DNA of 64,000 bases from positions 139,628 to 203,627 of the forward strand of contig JAHAJA010000005.1 of assembly GCA_018372435.1 (NCBI GenBank). Direction: 5' to 3'. Position numbers and translations under genes: made by a program. Numbering within the stretch: the first letter of the stretch is position 1; every line of letters starts with the position of its first letter. Under the pieces are notes generated by a model, which did no database searches, had not been told where the DNA came from, and saw nothing but the letters and a program-made list of their open reading frames with translations. Below, in pieces: positions 8,117 to 16,640 of the stretch. Source of the DNA: Clostridiales bacterium (lineage in GTDB: Bacteria; Bacillota; Clostridia; Lachnospirales; Lachnospiraceae).

Positions 8117-9586
8117 ATGAAAGTTAATGAGAAGATTAAAAAAGAATACGGTAACTATCCAGAGAGGATATTACAATTTGGTGAAGGTAATTTCCTTCGT
8201 GCATTTGCAGATTGGATGATTGATGGAGCGAATGAAAGAGGCGATTATCAGGGAAGTATCGTACTTTGCCAACCAATTGGTGAATTCCCTAAGATGTCCG
8301 ATATGATTAATGCACAAGATGGTATCTATACCTTGGCAATGAGGGGAATAGAAAATGGAGAAGCAGTAGAGAGAATCAAAGCTATAACAAGTGTCTCAAG
8401 ATGTATTAATGCTTACCGTGATTATGATGCACTAATGGAAATTGCAAGAAGTGCTGACCTTGAAGTAATTATCTCGAATACTACAGAAGCTGGTATTGCT
8501 TATAAAGAAGGGGATAAATTAACAGACACCCCTCCAAGTTCATTTCCAGCTAAAGTTACACAATTCTTATATGAAAGATACAAAGCCTTTCATGGGGATA
8601 TGAAAAAAGGTCTTTTATTCTTACCTGTTGAACTAATCGATTATAACGGAACTGAGCTTAAGAAAATCGTTCTAATGTATGCTAATGAATGGAAGTTAGA
8701 AAAAGAATTCATCGACTGGATCGAGGAAGCTAACAAATTCACGAATACCTTAGTAGATCGTATTGTAACTGGTTATCCAAGGGATCAAATCAGCTACTTT
8801 GAAGAAAAGAATGGTTATTCCGATGATGTAATTGTAACAAGTGAAGTATTTAATCTTTGGGTTATCGAAGGAAAGAAAGAATGGGCGGACATTCTTCCAA
8901 TTCACAAAGGAGAAGCAAACGTAATTTGGACGGAAGATGTAACGCCATATAAGATGAGAAAAGTACGTATCTTAAATGGAGGACACACATCAACTGTATT
9001 AGCTGCATACCTTGCTGGACATAACATTGTTCTTGATTTTATGAAAGATGATGTGTTTGGAAATTACCTGGAAAAATTATTATACAATGAAGTAATCCCT
9101 ACTCTAGAATTACCAAAAGAGGAATTGGAAGAGTTTGCCAAAGCGGTTAGTGACCGTTTTGCTAATCCATACATCAAACACAACTTGCTTGATATCTCAC
9201 TAAATTCATGCTCGAAATTCAATGCAAGATGCCTTCCAACTTTACTTGCTTATGTTGATAAATTTAACGAAGTTCCTAAGTTATTAACTTTCTCATTAGC
9301 AGCTTTTATTAAATTCTATCAAGTAACAAAGGTTGATGAAATATACATAGGAAAGAGAGCTGACGGTACACAGTATCAAGTAAAAGACGATGCAGATATA
9401 CTAGAATTCTTCGAAAACTTATGGGCCAATAGTAACATGGCGGAAATCGCTAAAGCTGTTCTTTCTAACACTAGTTTCTGGAGTGGAAAAGATTTAACAA
9501 AAGTAGCTGGTTTAGAAGTTTCGGTTGCTGCCTACTTAGAAGATATGAATAACAAAGAAATGAGAGAAATCGTAGCTAGTTTGTAA
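8117..9586 (+). CDS. uxaB: Tagaturonate reductase (altronate oxidoreductase)
   Basis: UxaB reduces D-tagaturonate to D-altronate with NADH, the second step of galacturonate breakdown. The 489-residue protein shows the mannitol dehydrogenase-type Rossmann start (ERILQFGEGNFLRAFADWM), an NTTEAG segment, and the C-terminal dehydrogenase domain with KMRKVRILNGGHTSTVLAAYLAG, whose lysine and histidine belong to the active site. Length and the neighbours uxaA and uxaC favour UxaB over fructuronate reductase UxuB. An AAAGGA site precedes the ATG. It is separated by 64 bases from the TIM-barrel gene and by about 105 from uxaA, compatible with one long transcript. Confidence 0.93.
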   Translation: MKVNEKIKKEYGNYPERILQFGEGNFLRAFADWMIDGANERGDYQGSIVLCQPIGEFPKMSDMINAQDGIYTLAMRGIENGEAVERIKAITSVSRCINAYRDYDALMEIARSADLEVIISNTTEAGIAYKEGDKLTDTPPSSFPAKVTQFLYERYKAFHGDMKKGLLFLPVELIDYNGTELKKIVLMYANEWKLEKEFIDWIEEANKFTNTLVDRIVTGYPRDQISYFEEKNGYSDDVIVTSEVFNLWVIEGKKEWADILPIHKGEANVIWTEDVTPYKMRKVRILNGGHTSTVLAAYLAGHNIVLDFMKDDVFGNYLEKLLYNEVIPTLELPKEELEEFAKAVSDRFANPYIKHNLLDISLNSCSKFNARCLPTLLAYVDKFNEVPKLLTFSLAAFIKFYQVTKVDEIYIGKRADGTQYQVKDDADILEFFENLWANSNMAEIAKAVLSNTSFWSGKDLTKVAGLEVSVAAYLEDMNNKEMREIVASL

Positions 9587-9691
9587 GAGTTTCGAGTGTC
9601 ATATCCTCTACGAAAGAGAATTTGTGTAGGGGAAATGCTACTTATGAAGATAAATCACTGAAAATAATAGAGAAGAAAGGGGTAAACCTAT

Positions 9692-11185
9692 ATGGATAAT
9701 AAATTAATTATGATCTCCGATAACGACAGCGTAGCGGTTGCATTATGTGAAATCAAAGCTTTAGAAGTAGTAACTGTTAACAATGTGGAAATAACAGTTT
9801 TGAACGATATACCATTTGGTCATAAAGTTGCTTTGCATGATATAAAAGAAAATGAAAACATTATCAAGTATGGGCATGCAATTGGTCATGCAAGATGTGA
9901 TATTAAGAAGGGCGAACATATTCATGTTCATAACTTGAAGACAAATCTTGATGGAGTACTTAGTTATGAATACAAGGAAGTAGAACATATATTTGAACCA
10001 TTCGAAGGAAAGTCTGAATATACATTCGAAGGTTATGTTAGAGAAGATGGAAAAGTTGGTATCCGTAATGAAGTTTGGATTATTCCAACAGTAGGCTGTG
10101 TTAATACGACAGCTAAGCTTCTTGAAGAGCAAGCAAGAAAATTATATGGTGATAAAGTGGATGATATCTGTGCGTTCACACATAACATGGGTTGTAGCCA
10201 GTTAACCAAGGACCATGAAAGAACACAACACATCCTAAAAGGTATTATCAACAATCCGAACGCAGGAGCTGTATTAGTATTGAGTCTTGGTTGTGAAAAC
10301 AATAATTTGGATGTATTCAAACCAATCCTTGGTGACTACAATACAGATCGTATCAAATTCTTAGTAACGCAAGATGTGGAAGATGAGTACGAAGCTGGTA
10401 TGGATAGCATGAAAGAATTAGTAGAGTATGCTTCAACTTTCAAACGAGAAACGGTACCCGCTGATAAGCTTGTTATGGGCTTTAAGTGTGGTGGTTCTGA
10501 TGCATTCTCTGGTATCACAGCAAACGCATTGTGCGGAAGGATCAATGACCGTGTAGTAGGAAGCGGTGGTAGTACGATCTTAACAGAAGTACCGGAGATG
10601 TTTGGTGCAGAAACACTATTAATGGAACGCGCAGTTAATCAGGAAACGTTTGATGAGATAGTGGACTTGATTAATAACTTTAAGAACTATTTCAAGAAAT
10701 ACAATCAAACAATATATGAAAACCCATCTCCAGGTAACAAAAAAGGTGGCATCTCCTCCTTAGAAGAAAAATCACTTGGTTGTACACAAAAGGGTGGTCA
10801 CGCACCTGTAGTTGGCGTTCTTAATTATGGTGAACGTGTTGAAAAATGTGGTCTAAACTTGTTAATTGGACCAGGTAATGACCAAGTATCTTGTACAAAT
10901 CTGGTGGCAAGTGGTGCGCAAATGATACTATTCACAACTGGTAGAGGAAATCCATTCGGTTCTCCAGTTCCTACAGTTAAGATTTCATCAAACAGCAATT
11001 TATATAATAAGAAGACACATTGGATTGATTTTAATGCGGGTCAAATCTTAGAAGGTAAATCCTTCGAGACAGTTACGGAGGAATTCTTTCGATATTTATT
11101 AGATGTGGCTTCGGGTAAGAAGACAAAGAATGAAGAAAGAGGATACAAAGAAATCTCAGTGTTTAGAGATGGTGTAATCCTATAA
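9692..11185 (+). CDS. uxaA: Altronate dehydratase
   Basis: UxaA dehydrates D-altronate to 2-keto-3-deoxygluconate. The 497 residues begin with a SAF-like domain (about 1-95, with IGHARCDIKKGEHIHVHN), followed by the UxaA catalytic domain (VGIRNEVWIIPTVGCVN, FTHNMGCSQL, GFKCGGSDAFSGITAN, LTEVPEMFGAE, TTGRGNPFGSPVPTVKIS). Conserved Cys and His residues in these motifs are expected iron or metal ligands. The start is supported by AAAGGGG before ATG. It follows uxaB in pathway order. Confidence 0.94.
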   Translation: MDNKLIMISDNDSVAVALCEIKALEVVTVNNVEITVLNDIPFGHKVALHDIKENENIIKYGHAIGHARCDIKKGEHIHVHNLKTNLDGVLSYEYKEVEHIFEPFEGKSEYTFEGYVREDGKVGIRNEVWIIPTVGCVNTTAKLLEEQARKLYGDKVDDICAFTHNMGCSQLTKDHERTQHILKGIINNPNAGAVLVLSLGCENNNLDVFKPILGDYNTDRIKFLVTQDVEDEYEAGMDSMKELVEYASTFKRETVPADKLVMGFKCGGSDAFSGITANALCGRINDRVVGSGGSTILTEVPEMFGAETLLMERAVNQETFDEIVDLINNFKNYFKKYNQTIYENPSPGNKKGGISSLEEKSLGCTQKGGHAPVVGVLNYGERVEKCGLNLLIGPGNDQVSCTNLVASGAQMILFTTGRGNPFGSPVPTVKISSNSNLYNKKTHWIDFNAGQILEGKSFETVTEEFFRYLLDVASGKKTKNEERGYKEISVFRDGVIL

Positions 11186-11318
11186 TTGTATTAATACAGA
11201 GCGATATGAGGTTATCAAAATAAGGCTGAGTAGATTTATTGAAATAAAAGATATAGCAGAGCGGATTAAATATCCACTTTGCCTTAACGTGAGGCGTTAA
11301 GTATAGGAGGAAAGTAAT

Positions 11319-12725
11319 ATGAAACAATTTATGGATAAGGATTTCTTATTATCAACAGAGACAGCTAAAAAACTTTATCATGAACATGCGGCAGTAGTAC
11401 CAGTTCTTGATTATCATTGTCATATCAATCCAGCTGAGATTGCTAACGATCGTAAATTTGATAACATTGCTCAAGTTTGGTTAGGTGGGGATCACTACAA
11501 ATGGCGTCAGATGCGCTCGAATGGTGTGGAAGAAAGATACATTACTGGTGATGCTTCTGATAGAGAGAAGTTCCAAAAATGGGCTGAGACATTAGAAAAA
11601 GCCATTGGAAACCCATTATATCATTGGAGTCATCTTGAACTACAAAGGTATTTCGGGTATACTGGTGCATTGAATACGGAAACAGCAGAAGAAGTATGGA
11701 ATTTATGTAACGCGAAACTACATGAAGATTCTATGAGTGTTCGTAATATAATTAAACAGTCAGGTGTAACATTAATCTGTACAACAGATGATCCAATCGA
11801 TTCGCTTGAATGGCATCAAAAAATTGCTGCTGATGATACTTTTGATGTTCAAGTTCTTCCGGCATGGAGACCAGATAAAGCTATGAATATAGAAAAAGTT
11901 GATTATGTTAGCTACCTTAGTAAATTATCCAAAGTAAGTGGTATTAAGGTCTCAACATTTGCTGCGTTGAAAGAAGCATTACAAAAGCGTCTCGCTTATT
12001 TTGCAGCGAACGGATGTTGTGTATCTGACCATGCATTAGAATATGTTATGTATGCTCCTGCTTCTGATGAAGAAATCGAAGCAATCTTTGAAAAGAGAAT
12101 GCAAGGGGGAGAGATTACAAGAGATGAAGAACTTAAATTCAAAACTGCTTTCATGGTGTTCGTAGGTAAAGAATATCACAAATTAGATTGGGCTATGCAA
12201 TTACACTATGGTTGTAAACGTGACAACAACGCGTTTCGTTTCAATCAATTGGGTCCAGATACAGGATATGATTGTATTGATAATTATGCACCTTCTTCAC
12301 AAATGGCCGATTTCCTTAACGCATTAAATGCTACAGATCAAATGCCTAGAACAATCATTTACAGCCTTAATCCAAATGATAACGCAGCAATCGGAACAAT
12401 CATAGGATGTTTCCAAGACGCTGGCGTTGCAGGTAAGATTCAACAGGGTAGTGCGTGGTGGTTCAATGATCATAAAACAGGTATGACAGAGCAAATGGTT
12501 TCCTTGGCAAACTTAGGGTTATTAGGCAATTTTATCGGTATGCTTACTGATTCAAGAAGTTACTTGTCTTACACAAGACACGAATATTTCAGAAGAATTC
12601 TTTGTGAATTAGTAGGTAACTGGGTTGAAAACGGAGAATACCCGAATGATGAAAAAGTCCTTGGGAAAATGATTGAGAATATTTCATATTACAACGCTGT
12701 TAATTATTTCGGATTTAATATATAG
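11319..12725 (+). CDS. uxaC: Glucuronate/galacturonate isomerase
   Basis: UxaC converts D-galacturonate to D-tagaturonate (and glucuronate to fructuronate), the entry step of the pathway. The 468-residue amidohydrolase-fold protein has DYHCHINPAEI near residue 28, where the two histidines are metal ligands, then TTDDPIDSLEWH, LPAWRPDKA, QLHYGC, and the C-terminal GMLTDSRSYLSYTRHEYFRRILC. An AGGAGG site precedes the ATG, and a small stem-loop (CTTAACG / CGTTAAG, 11283-11301) lies just upstream of that site. Only the galacturonate arm is encoded here; uxuA and uxuB are absent. Confidence 0.95.
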   Translation: MKQFMDKDFLLSTETAKKLYHEHAAVVPVLDYHCHINPAEIANDRKFDNIAQVWLGGDHYKWRQMRSNGVEERYITGDASDREKFQKWAETLEKAIGNPLYHWSHLELQRYFGYTGALNTETAEEVWNLCNAKLHEDSMSVRNIIKQSGVTLICTTDDPIDSLEWHQKIAADDTFDVQVLPAWRPDKAMNIEKVDYVSYLSKLSKVSGIKVSTFAALKEALQKRLAYFAANGCCVSDHALEYVMYAPASDEEIEAIFEKRMQGGEITRDEELKFKTAFMVFVGKEYHKLDWAMQLHYGCKRDNNAFRFNQLGPDTGYDCIDNYAPSSQMADFLNALNATDQMPRTIIYSLNPNDNAAIGTIIGCFQDAGVAGKIQQGSAWWFNDHKTGMTEQMVSLANLGLLGNFIGMLTDSRSYLSYTRHEYFRRILCELVGNWVENGEYPNDEKVLGKMIENISYYNAVNYFGFNI

Positions 12726-12762
12726 AAAGTTCAAAAACGTATTGTTTTGTTGAAATAATAGT

Positions 12763-12800
12763 TGGTGCCAAAGACGAAGAAAGTTCTTATGGCACCATTT
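12763..12800 (+). terminator. Weak hairpin between uxaC and kdgK
   Basis: TGGTGCCA (12763-12770) pairs with TGGCACCA (12790-12797) and is followed by TTT. The loop is 19 bases and the T-run is short, so read-through into kdgK is likely. Confidence 0.45.
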
Positions 12801-12867
12801 CTAAAGAAAGGGATCATGTAGGATCTGAGCTAGTATCTTAGATTGTAATGACATGTGTGGTGAAAGC

Positions 12868-13890
12868 ATGGAGAAAAAACAGTATGCGGCATTAGCACTT
12901 GGGGAGATTTTATTACGCTTATCAACGCCAAACAATGAAAGAATTGTTAGAGGTGATACGTTTCAAAAATGTGCAGGTGGAGCAGAACTTAATGTAGTAT
13001 CTGGTATATCGGCACTTGGTTTGCGTACTGGGATTATGTCCAAAGTACCGCAAAATGATTTAGGTGTATTTGTTCGTAATCATATTCGCTTCTGTGGTGT
13101 TAGTGATGACTATTTATTATACGATCAGGCGAAAGATTCAAGACTTGGTATCTATTATTATGAGAATGGAGCGTATCCTAGAAAGACATCTGTCGTTTAT
13201 GACAGGGGACATTCTACAATAACAACACTAACTGTGAAGGAAATACCAGAAGAAGTATATAGTACAACAAGATTATTTCACACAAGCGGGATTACACTTG
13301 CGTTATCAAGTCAATTACGTGAGACAACTGTTGAGGTAATTAAGAAATTCAAAGAAAAAGGTACTTTAATATCCTTTGATGTAAATTATAGAGCAAACCT
13401 TTGGAGTGAAGAAGAAGCTAGAGAAACAATTATGACAATCCTCCCTTATGTTGATATTCTTTTTGTTTCGGAAGAAACATCAAGAAGAATGTTTGCTAAG
13501 AAAGGTGAACTGAAAGATATCATGAAATCATATACAACTGAATATGGAGTGAAGATTGTTGCTACGACAGAAAGAACTATCGTAAGTCCTAAGAAGCATC
13601 ACTTTAATTCTATTATCTATAATGCGAAAGAAGGCTGTTACTACCAGGAGAAACCATATGAGAATATTGAAGTTGTAGATCGTATTGGTAGTGGTGATGC
13701 TTATGTTTCAGGTGTATTATATGGTTTACTTCAATACGATAGTTGTGAAAAGGCTCTTCAATTCGGTAATGTAGTAAGTTCACTTAAGAACACAATACCA
13801 GGAGATGTATTATCGACAAATATCAATGAAGTTACAAGAATTATGGAAGAGCATTCTGGATTAAAGGAAGTTAGCGAATTAAATCGATAA
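12868..13890 (+). CDS. kdgK: 2-keto-3-deoxygluconate kinase (PfkB family)
   Basis: KdgK phosphorylates 2-keto-3-deoxygluconate to KDPG. The protein has the PfkB/ribokinase fold: GEILLRLSTPN at the N-terminus, GGAELNVVSGISALG, the substrate segment LISFDVNYRANLW and the catalytic DRIGSGDAYVSGVLYGLL, whose Asp is the base in the anion-hole motif. I prefer ATG 12868 because GGTGA precedes it; the longer frame starts at 12853 without a ribosome binding site. That gives 340 residues. Other PfkB sugar kinases cannot be excluded from motifs alone, but the adjacent uxaCAB genes make this assignment strong. The aldolase for the next step is not in this window. Confidence 0.88.
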   Translation: MEKKQYAALALGEILLRLSTPNNERIVRGDTFQKCAGGAELNVVSGISALGLRTGIMSKVPQNDLGVFVRNHIRFCGVSDDYLLYDQAKDSRLGIYYYENGAYPRKTSVVYDRGHSTITTLTVKEIPEEVYSTTRLFHTSGITLALSSQLRETTVEVIKKFKEKGTLISFDVNYRANLWSEEEARETIMTILPYVDILFVSEETSRRMFAKKGELKDIMKSYTTEYGVKIVATTERTIVSPKKHHFNSIIYNAKEGCYYQEKPYENIEVVDRIGSGDAYVSGVLYGLLQYDSCEKALQFGNVVSSLKNTIPGDVLSTNINEVTRIMEEHSGLKEVSELNR

Positions 13891-13925
13891 AAAGAATATA
13901 CAAAGGACCAATTGCAAAATTTCGG

Positions 13926-13955
13926 TTGAAATTGACTGGTGAAATATGATATACT
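13926..13955 (+). promoter_or_regulatory. Promoter of the SEC-C protein gene
   Basis: -35 TTGAAA at 13926-13931, an 18-base spacer, and -10 TATACT at 13950-13955, about 40 bases before the start codon. This separates the SEC-C gene from the pectin operon. Confidence 0.6.
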
Positions 13956-13995
13956 GTAACGAGCAATGAACACCAAGGCAAAAGGAAGGGTTAAC

Positions 13996-14496
13996 ATGAG
14001 TTTATTAGAACAATGGAGAGAGCATGCATACTCTCAAGATACAAACCAAAAGATGGGTCAGCTTTTCTGGGCTAATTACTTTAATATTGAAAAAGGAATC
14101 TACGAACAATTATTAGCAGATCCTGAAACTGTTGTAACTGGAACAGTGAAAGAATTAGCAGAAAAATATGATACAGATATCGAAACAATGACTGGTTTCT
14201 TAGATGGAATCGACGAAAGTTTAAAGACTCCTAATCCAATCGAAACAATGGATGAGAATACAAAAGTTAATCTTGGATTCGATAAAGAAAAATTATACTA
14301 TAACATGGTCGGTTGTAAAGCTGACTGGTTATATGAACTACCAGTATGGGACAATCTTTTAACTGTTGAAAGAAGAAAAGAGTTATTTCTTCAATCAAAG
14401 AAATCTGGTACAGTTGTAAAAGAAAAGAAAGTTGGAAGAAACGATCCATGTCCATGTGGTTCAGGTAAAAAATATAAACAATGTTGCGGTAGATAA
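13996..14496 (+). CDS. SEC-C motif protein
   Basis: The last 20 residues, NDPCPCGSGKKYKQCCGR, are a SEC-C zinc-binding motif as found at the tail of SecA, where it contacts SecB and ribosomes. The preceding 145 residues are acidic and contain no domain I recognise. I start the gene at ATG 13996, preceded by AAGGAAGGG, giving 166 residues; the frame is open from 13966. It has its own promoter and a bidirectional terminator, so it is a single-gene unit. The function is unknown; binding of zinc and of a protein or ribosomal partner is inferred from the tail. Confidence 0.85.
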   Translation: MSLLEQWREHAYSQDTNQKMGQLFWANYFNIEKGIYEQLLADPETVVTGTVKELAEKYDTDIETMTGFLDGIDESLKTPNPIETMDENTKVNLGFDKEKLYYNMVGCKADWLYELPVWDNLLTVERRKELFLQSKKSGTVVKEKKVGRNDPCPCGSGKKYKQCCGR

Positions 14497-14508
14497 GCTG
14501 TAACATAT

Positions 14509-14539
14509 AATGTCCACGCTTAATATAAGCGTGGACATT
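14509..14539. terminator. Bidirectional terminator
   Basis: AATGTCCACGCTTA and TAAGCGTGGACATT form a perfect 14-bp stem around a three-base ATA loop, with AT-rich flanks on both sides. It separates the convergent genes ending at 14496 (plus) and 14541 (minus). Confidence 0.85.
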
Positions 14540-14540
14540 A

Positions 14541-14906
14541 TTATTTATTATACTGTTGCATTATTTGTGCTTTATCTTCATCTGTAAGTGATTCTATGAA
14601 CTGATTGAAGTTTTTTGTCTCTTCACGTTTGTTGTAACTTGCTACTTGAGATAAATGTTCTATGTTTTGAAGTTTTTGAATTATTTCACCTAAACAATAA
14701 AGTAAGGTACCAATGATTAATGTAACAACGATACCTATTAGCAAGATGAGTGCAGTTTTTTCCAAGTTACGAGTAGTTCCAAGTCCTGAGGTTGTTAACT
14801 CGTATGAGTTACCAAATCTTATAGATAATGCAATGCTACTGAAGAAACCGAGTATTATTATAGCTAGGGATAACAATTTAGCGGTATTACTAGTTGAATT
14901 TTTCAT
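14541..14906 (-). CDS. Small two-helix membrane protein, unknown function
   Basis: The 121-residue protein starts at ATG 14906, which has an AAGGAGA site (the frame is open from 14939 but lacks one there). Two hydrophobic helices (LLSLAIIILGFFSSIALSI and ALILLIGIVVTLIIGTLLY) flank a short polar loop. The cytoplasmic tail contains a putative coiled segment and ends NQFIESLTDEDKAQIMQQYN. I recognise no family. It stands alone between a terminator and an AT-rich divergent region. Confidence 0.75.
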   Translation of the reverse strand: MKNSTSNTAKLLSLAIIILGFFSSIALSIRFGNSYELTTSGLGTTRNLEKTALILLIGIVVTLIIGTLLYCLGEIIQKLQNIEHLSQVASYNKREETKNFNQFIESLTDEDKAQIMQQYNK

Positions 14907-15156
14907 GGTATTCTCCTTATATTTGCTAATTAATTTCATTTCCGCTTTTTTAGTATATAATTCTCAATGTTTTGACTATTCCAATATACCATAATATAGT
15001 AAAATATACAAATAACAAACAGTTATATAACTATGCCAAAAGGGATATGTTCGAATAGAACAAGTATGTTCATAGCATATTAAACTGTCGAAATATATGT
15101 TATACTAATTATGCAGATATATGAATAGAATATATTAGCAGAGCAGAGGGTGGAAT

Positions 15157-16620
15157 ATGAGTAAAGAGAATAATGAAAAAAAATCAGGTGCAAAGCAGTT
15201 ATTAGCAGGCGGGTTGCTAATAATAAGTACAGTATGTTTGACAGCAAGTGCAGTTTATCTCTATGATACCTATCAAGAGAGCAAGAAAAAAGCAGATACA
15301 TATGTAAGTTCCGTTCAAGATATAGTTGTTGAAGGGGATAGCGGAGAAAGCAATACTGAGGTTGATAGTACGGAGCAACCAATAAGTAAGGATATGGAAC
15401 CAAATCAAATGAATCAAGAAACCAATCAACAAGAAGAAACCAATCAACAAAAAGAAACCAATCAACAGCGAGACGAGGAATCGAGTGTTGCAGATAATAA
15501 TCAAGAGCTACAAGGAAGTCAGTCAGCAGTCGGTGAGGATACTGGGAATACAGAATTGGAACAAATCGTAGCAGATAGTAATACGATAGACGAAGTGGCT
15601 AATAAGAAGAGCATACCACCATGTAAGGTTAAGGGTATCTATGTAACTGGACCGATGGCAGGTACAACGAATAATATGAACACCTTAATTGATTTGGTTG
15701 AATCTACAGAGTTAAATACGATGGTAATTGATATTAAAAATGATTCAGGTGAAATTACATATAAGATGGACAATGAAGTTGCAAAAGAGATTGGAGCTAC
15801 TGCTAATTACATAAATAATATAAAAGATTTAGTTGCAAAATTAAAAGAAAAAGGGATATATCTAATTGCTAGGATAGTCGCCTTTAAAGACCCGATTCTG
15901 GCTGAGAATAAACCGGAATTAAGCCTTAAGAATGCAGATGGTACTATATTTCGCGACCGATCTGGTCTAGCGTGGGTTAATCCTTATAAGAAGGAAGTGT
16001 GGGAATATCTTGTTAGTGTTTCAAAAGAAGCTGCCGAATTAGGATTTGATGAGATTCAATTTGATTATATTCGTTTCTCAACAGATAGCGGTATGAAACA
16101 AGTTAGTTTTGGTTCGGAAGCAAATGATAAGTCAAAGATAGAAACAATTACAGAATTCACGAAATATGCCTATGAAGCATTAAGTCCATTAGGTGTATAT
16201 GTATCGGCTGACGTTTATGGAACGATTATTAGTAGTAATGTGGATGCCAAAATAGTTGGTCAGAGCTATGTGAAGATGGCAAAATATCTTGATTATATCT
16301 GTCCTATGATTTATCCCTCACATTATGCAAACAATTCCTATGGAATTAATTATCCTGATTTAGAACCCTATCTTTTAATAAAGAGTGCATTAGAGGATTC
16401 TAAGGAGGTACTTGAAGCGAAGGAAGAGGGAGAACATCTAGCAATCGTACGTCCATGGCTACAAGATTTTACTGCTACCTGGGTAGAGAAACATCAAAAA
16501 TACGGTGCCAAGGAACTAAAAGAACAGATACAAGGTGTATATGATGCTGGATATGAAGAGTGGATTCTGTGGAATGGCAATAACCGATATACGAAGAGTG
16601 GATTAGAGAATAACAATTGA
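15157..16620 (+). CDS. Membrane-anchored DUF4015 putative glycoside hydrolase
   Basis: This 487-residue protein has one N-terminal transmembrane anchor (LLAGGLLIISTVCLTASAVY), a Gln/Glu/Asn/Thr-rich linker of about 100 residues with three 6-residue repeats, and a C-terminal TIM-barrel-like domain from about residue 160 (KVKGIYVTGPMAG, MVIDIKNDSGE, FDEIQFDYIRFSTD, VSADVYGTII, ICPMIYPSHY). The last domain matches my memory of DUF4015, a putative glycosidase family. It should face the outside of the cell and may act on wall or exopolysaccharide. The next gene, an M19 dipeptidase, is 20 bases away and probably co-transcribed. The substrate is not known. Confidence 0.82.
   Translation: MSKENNEKKSGAKQLLAGGLLIISTVCLTASAVYLYDTYQESKKKADTYVSSVQDIVVEGDSGESNTEVDSTEQPISKDMEPNQMNQETNQQEETNQQKETNQQRDEESSVADNNQELQGSQSAVGEDTGNTELEQIVADSNTIDEVANKKSIPPCKVKGIYVTGPMAGTTNNMNTLIDLVESTELNTMVIDIKNDSGEITYKMDNEVAKEIGATANYINNIKDLVAKLKEKGIYLIARIVAFKDPILAENKPELSLKNADGTIFRDRSGLAWVNPYKKEVWEYLVSVSKEAAELGFDEIQFDYIRFSTDSGMKQVSFGSEANDKSKIETITEFTKYAYEALSPLGVYVSADVYGTIISSNVDAKIVGQSYVKMAKYLDYICPMIYPSHYANNSYGINYPDLEPYLLIKSALEDSKEVLEAKEEGEHLAIVRPWLQDFTATWVEKHQKYGAKELKEQIQGVYDAGYEEWILWNGNNRYTKSGLENNN
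15418..15471 (+). repeat. Three 18-bp in-frame tandem repeats in the linker of the DUF4015 protein
   Basis: GAAACCAATCAACAAGAA at 15418-15435 is repeated at 15436-15453 and 15454-15471 with 1-3 changes, encoding ETNQQ plus one variable residue. Copy-number change would alter linker length without a frameshift. Confidence 0.9.
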
Positions 16621-16640
16621 AATAAAGGAGCATTCATTAT

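Noticed and set aside
9761..10320. Long antisense ORFs inside uxaA
   Set aside because: The uxaA frame has clear family motifs; the antisense frames are Cys/Phe/Asn-rich shadows with no ribosome binding sites.
13966..13995. Ten-codon N-terminal extension of the SEC-C protein
   Set aside because: AAGGAAGGG lies within it at the right distance from ATG 13996, so it is leader sequence.
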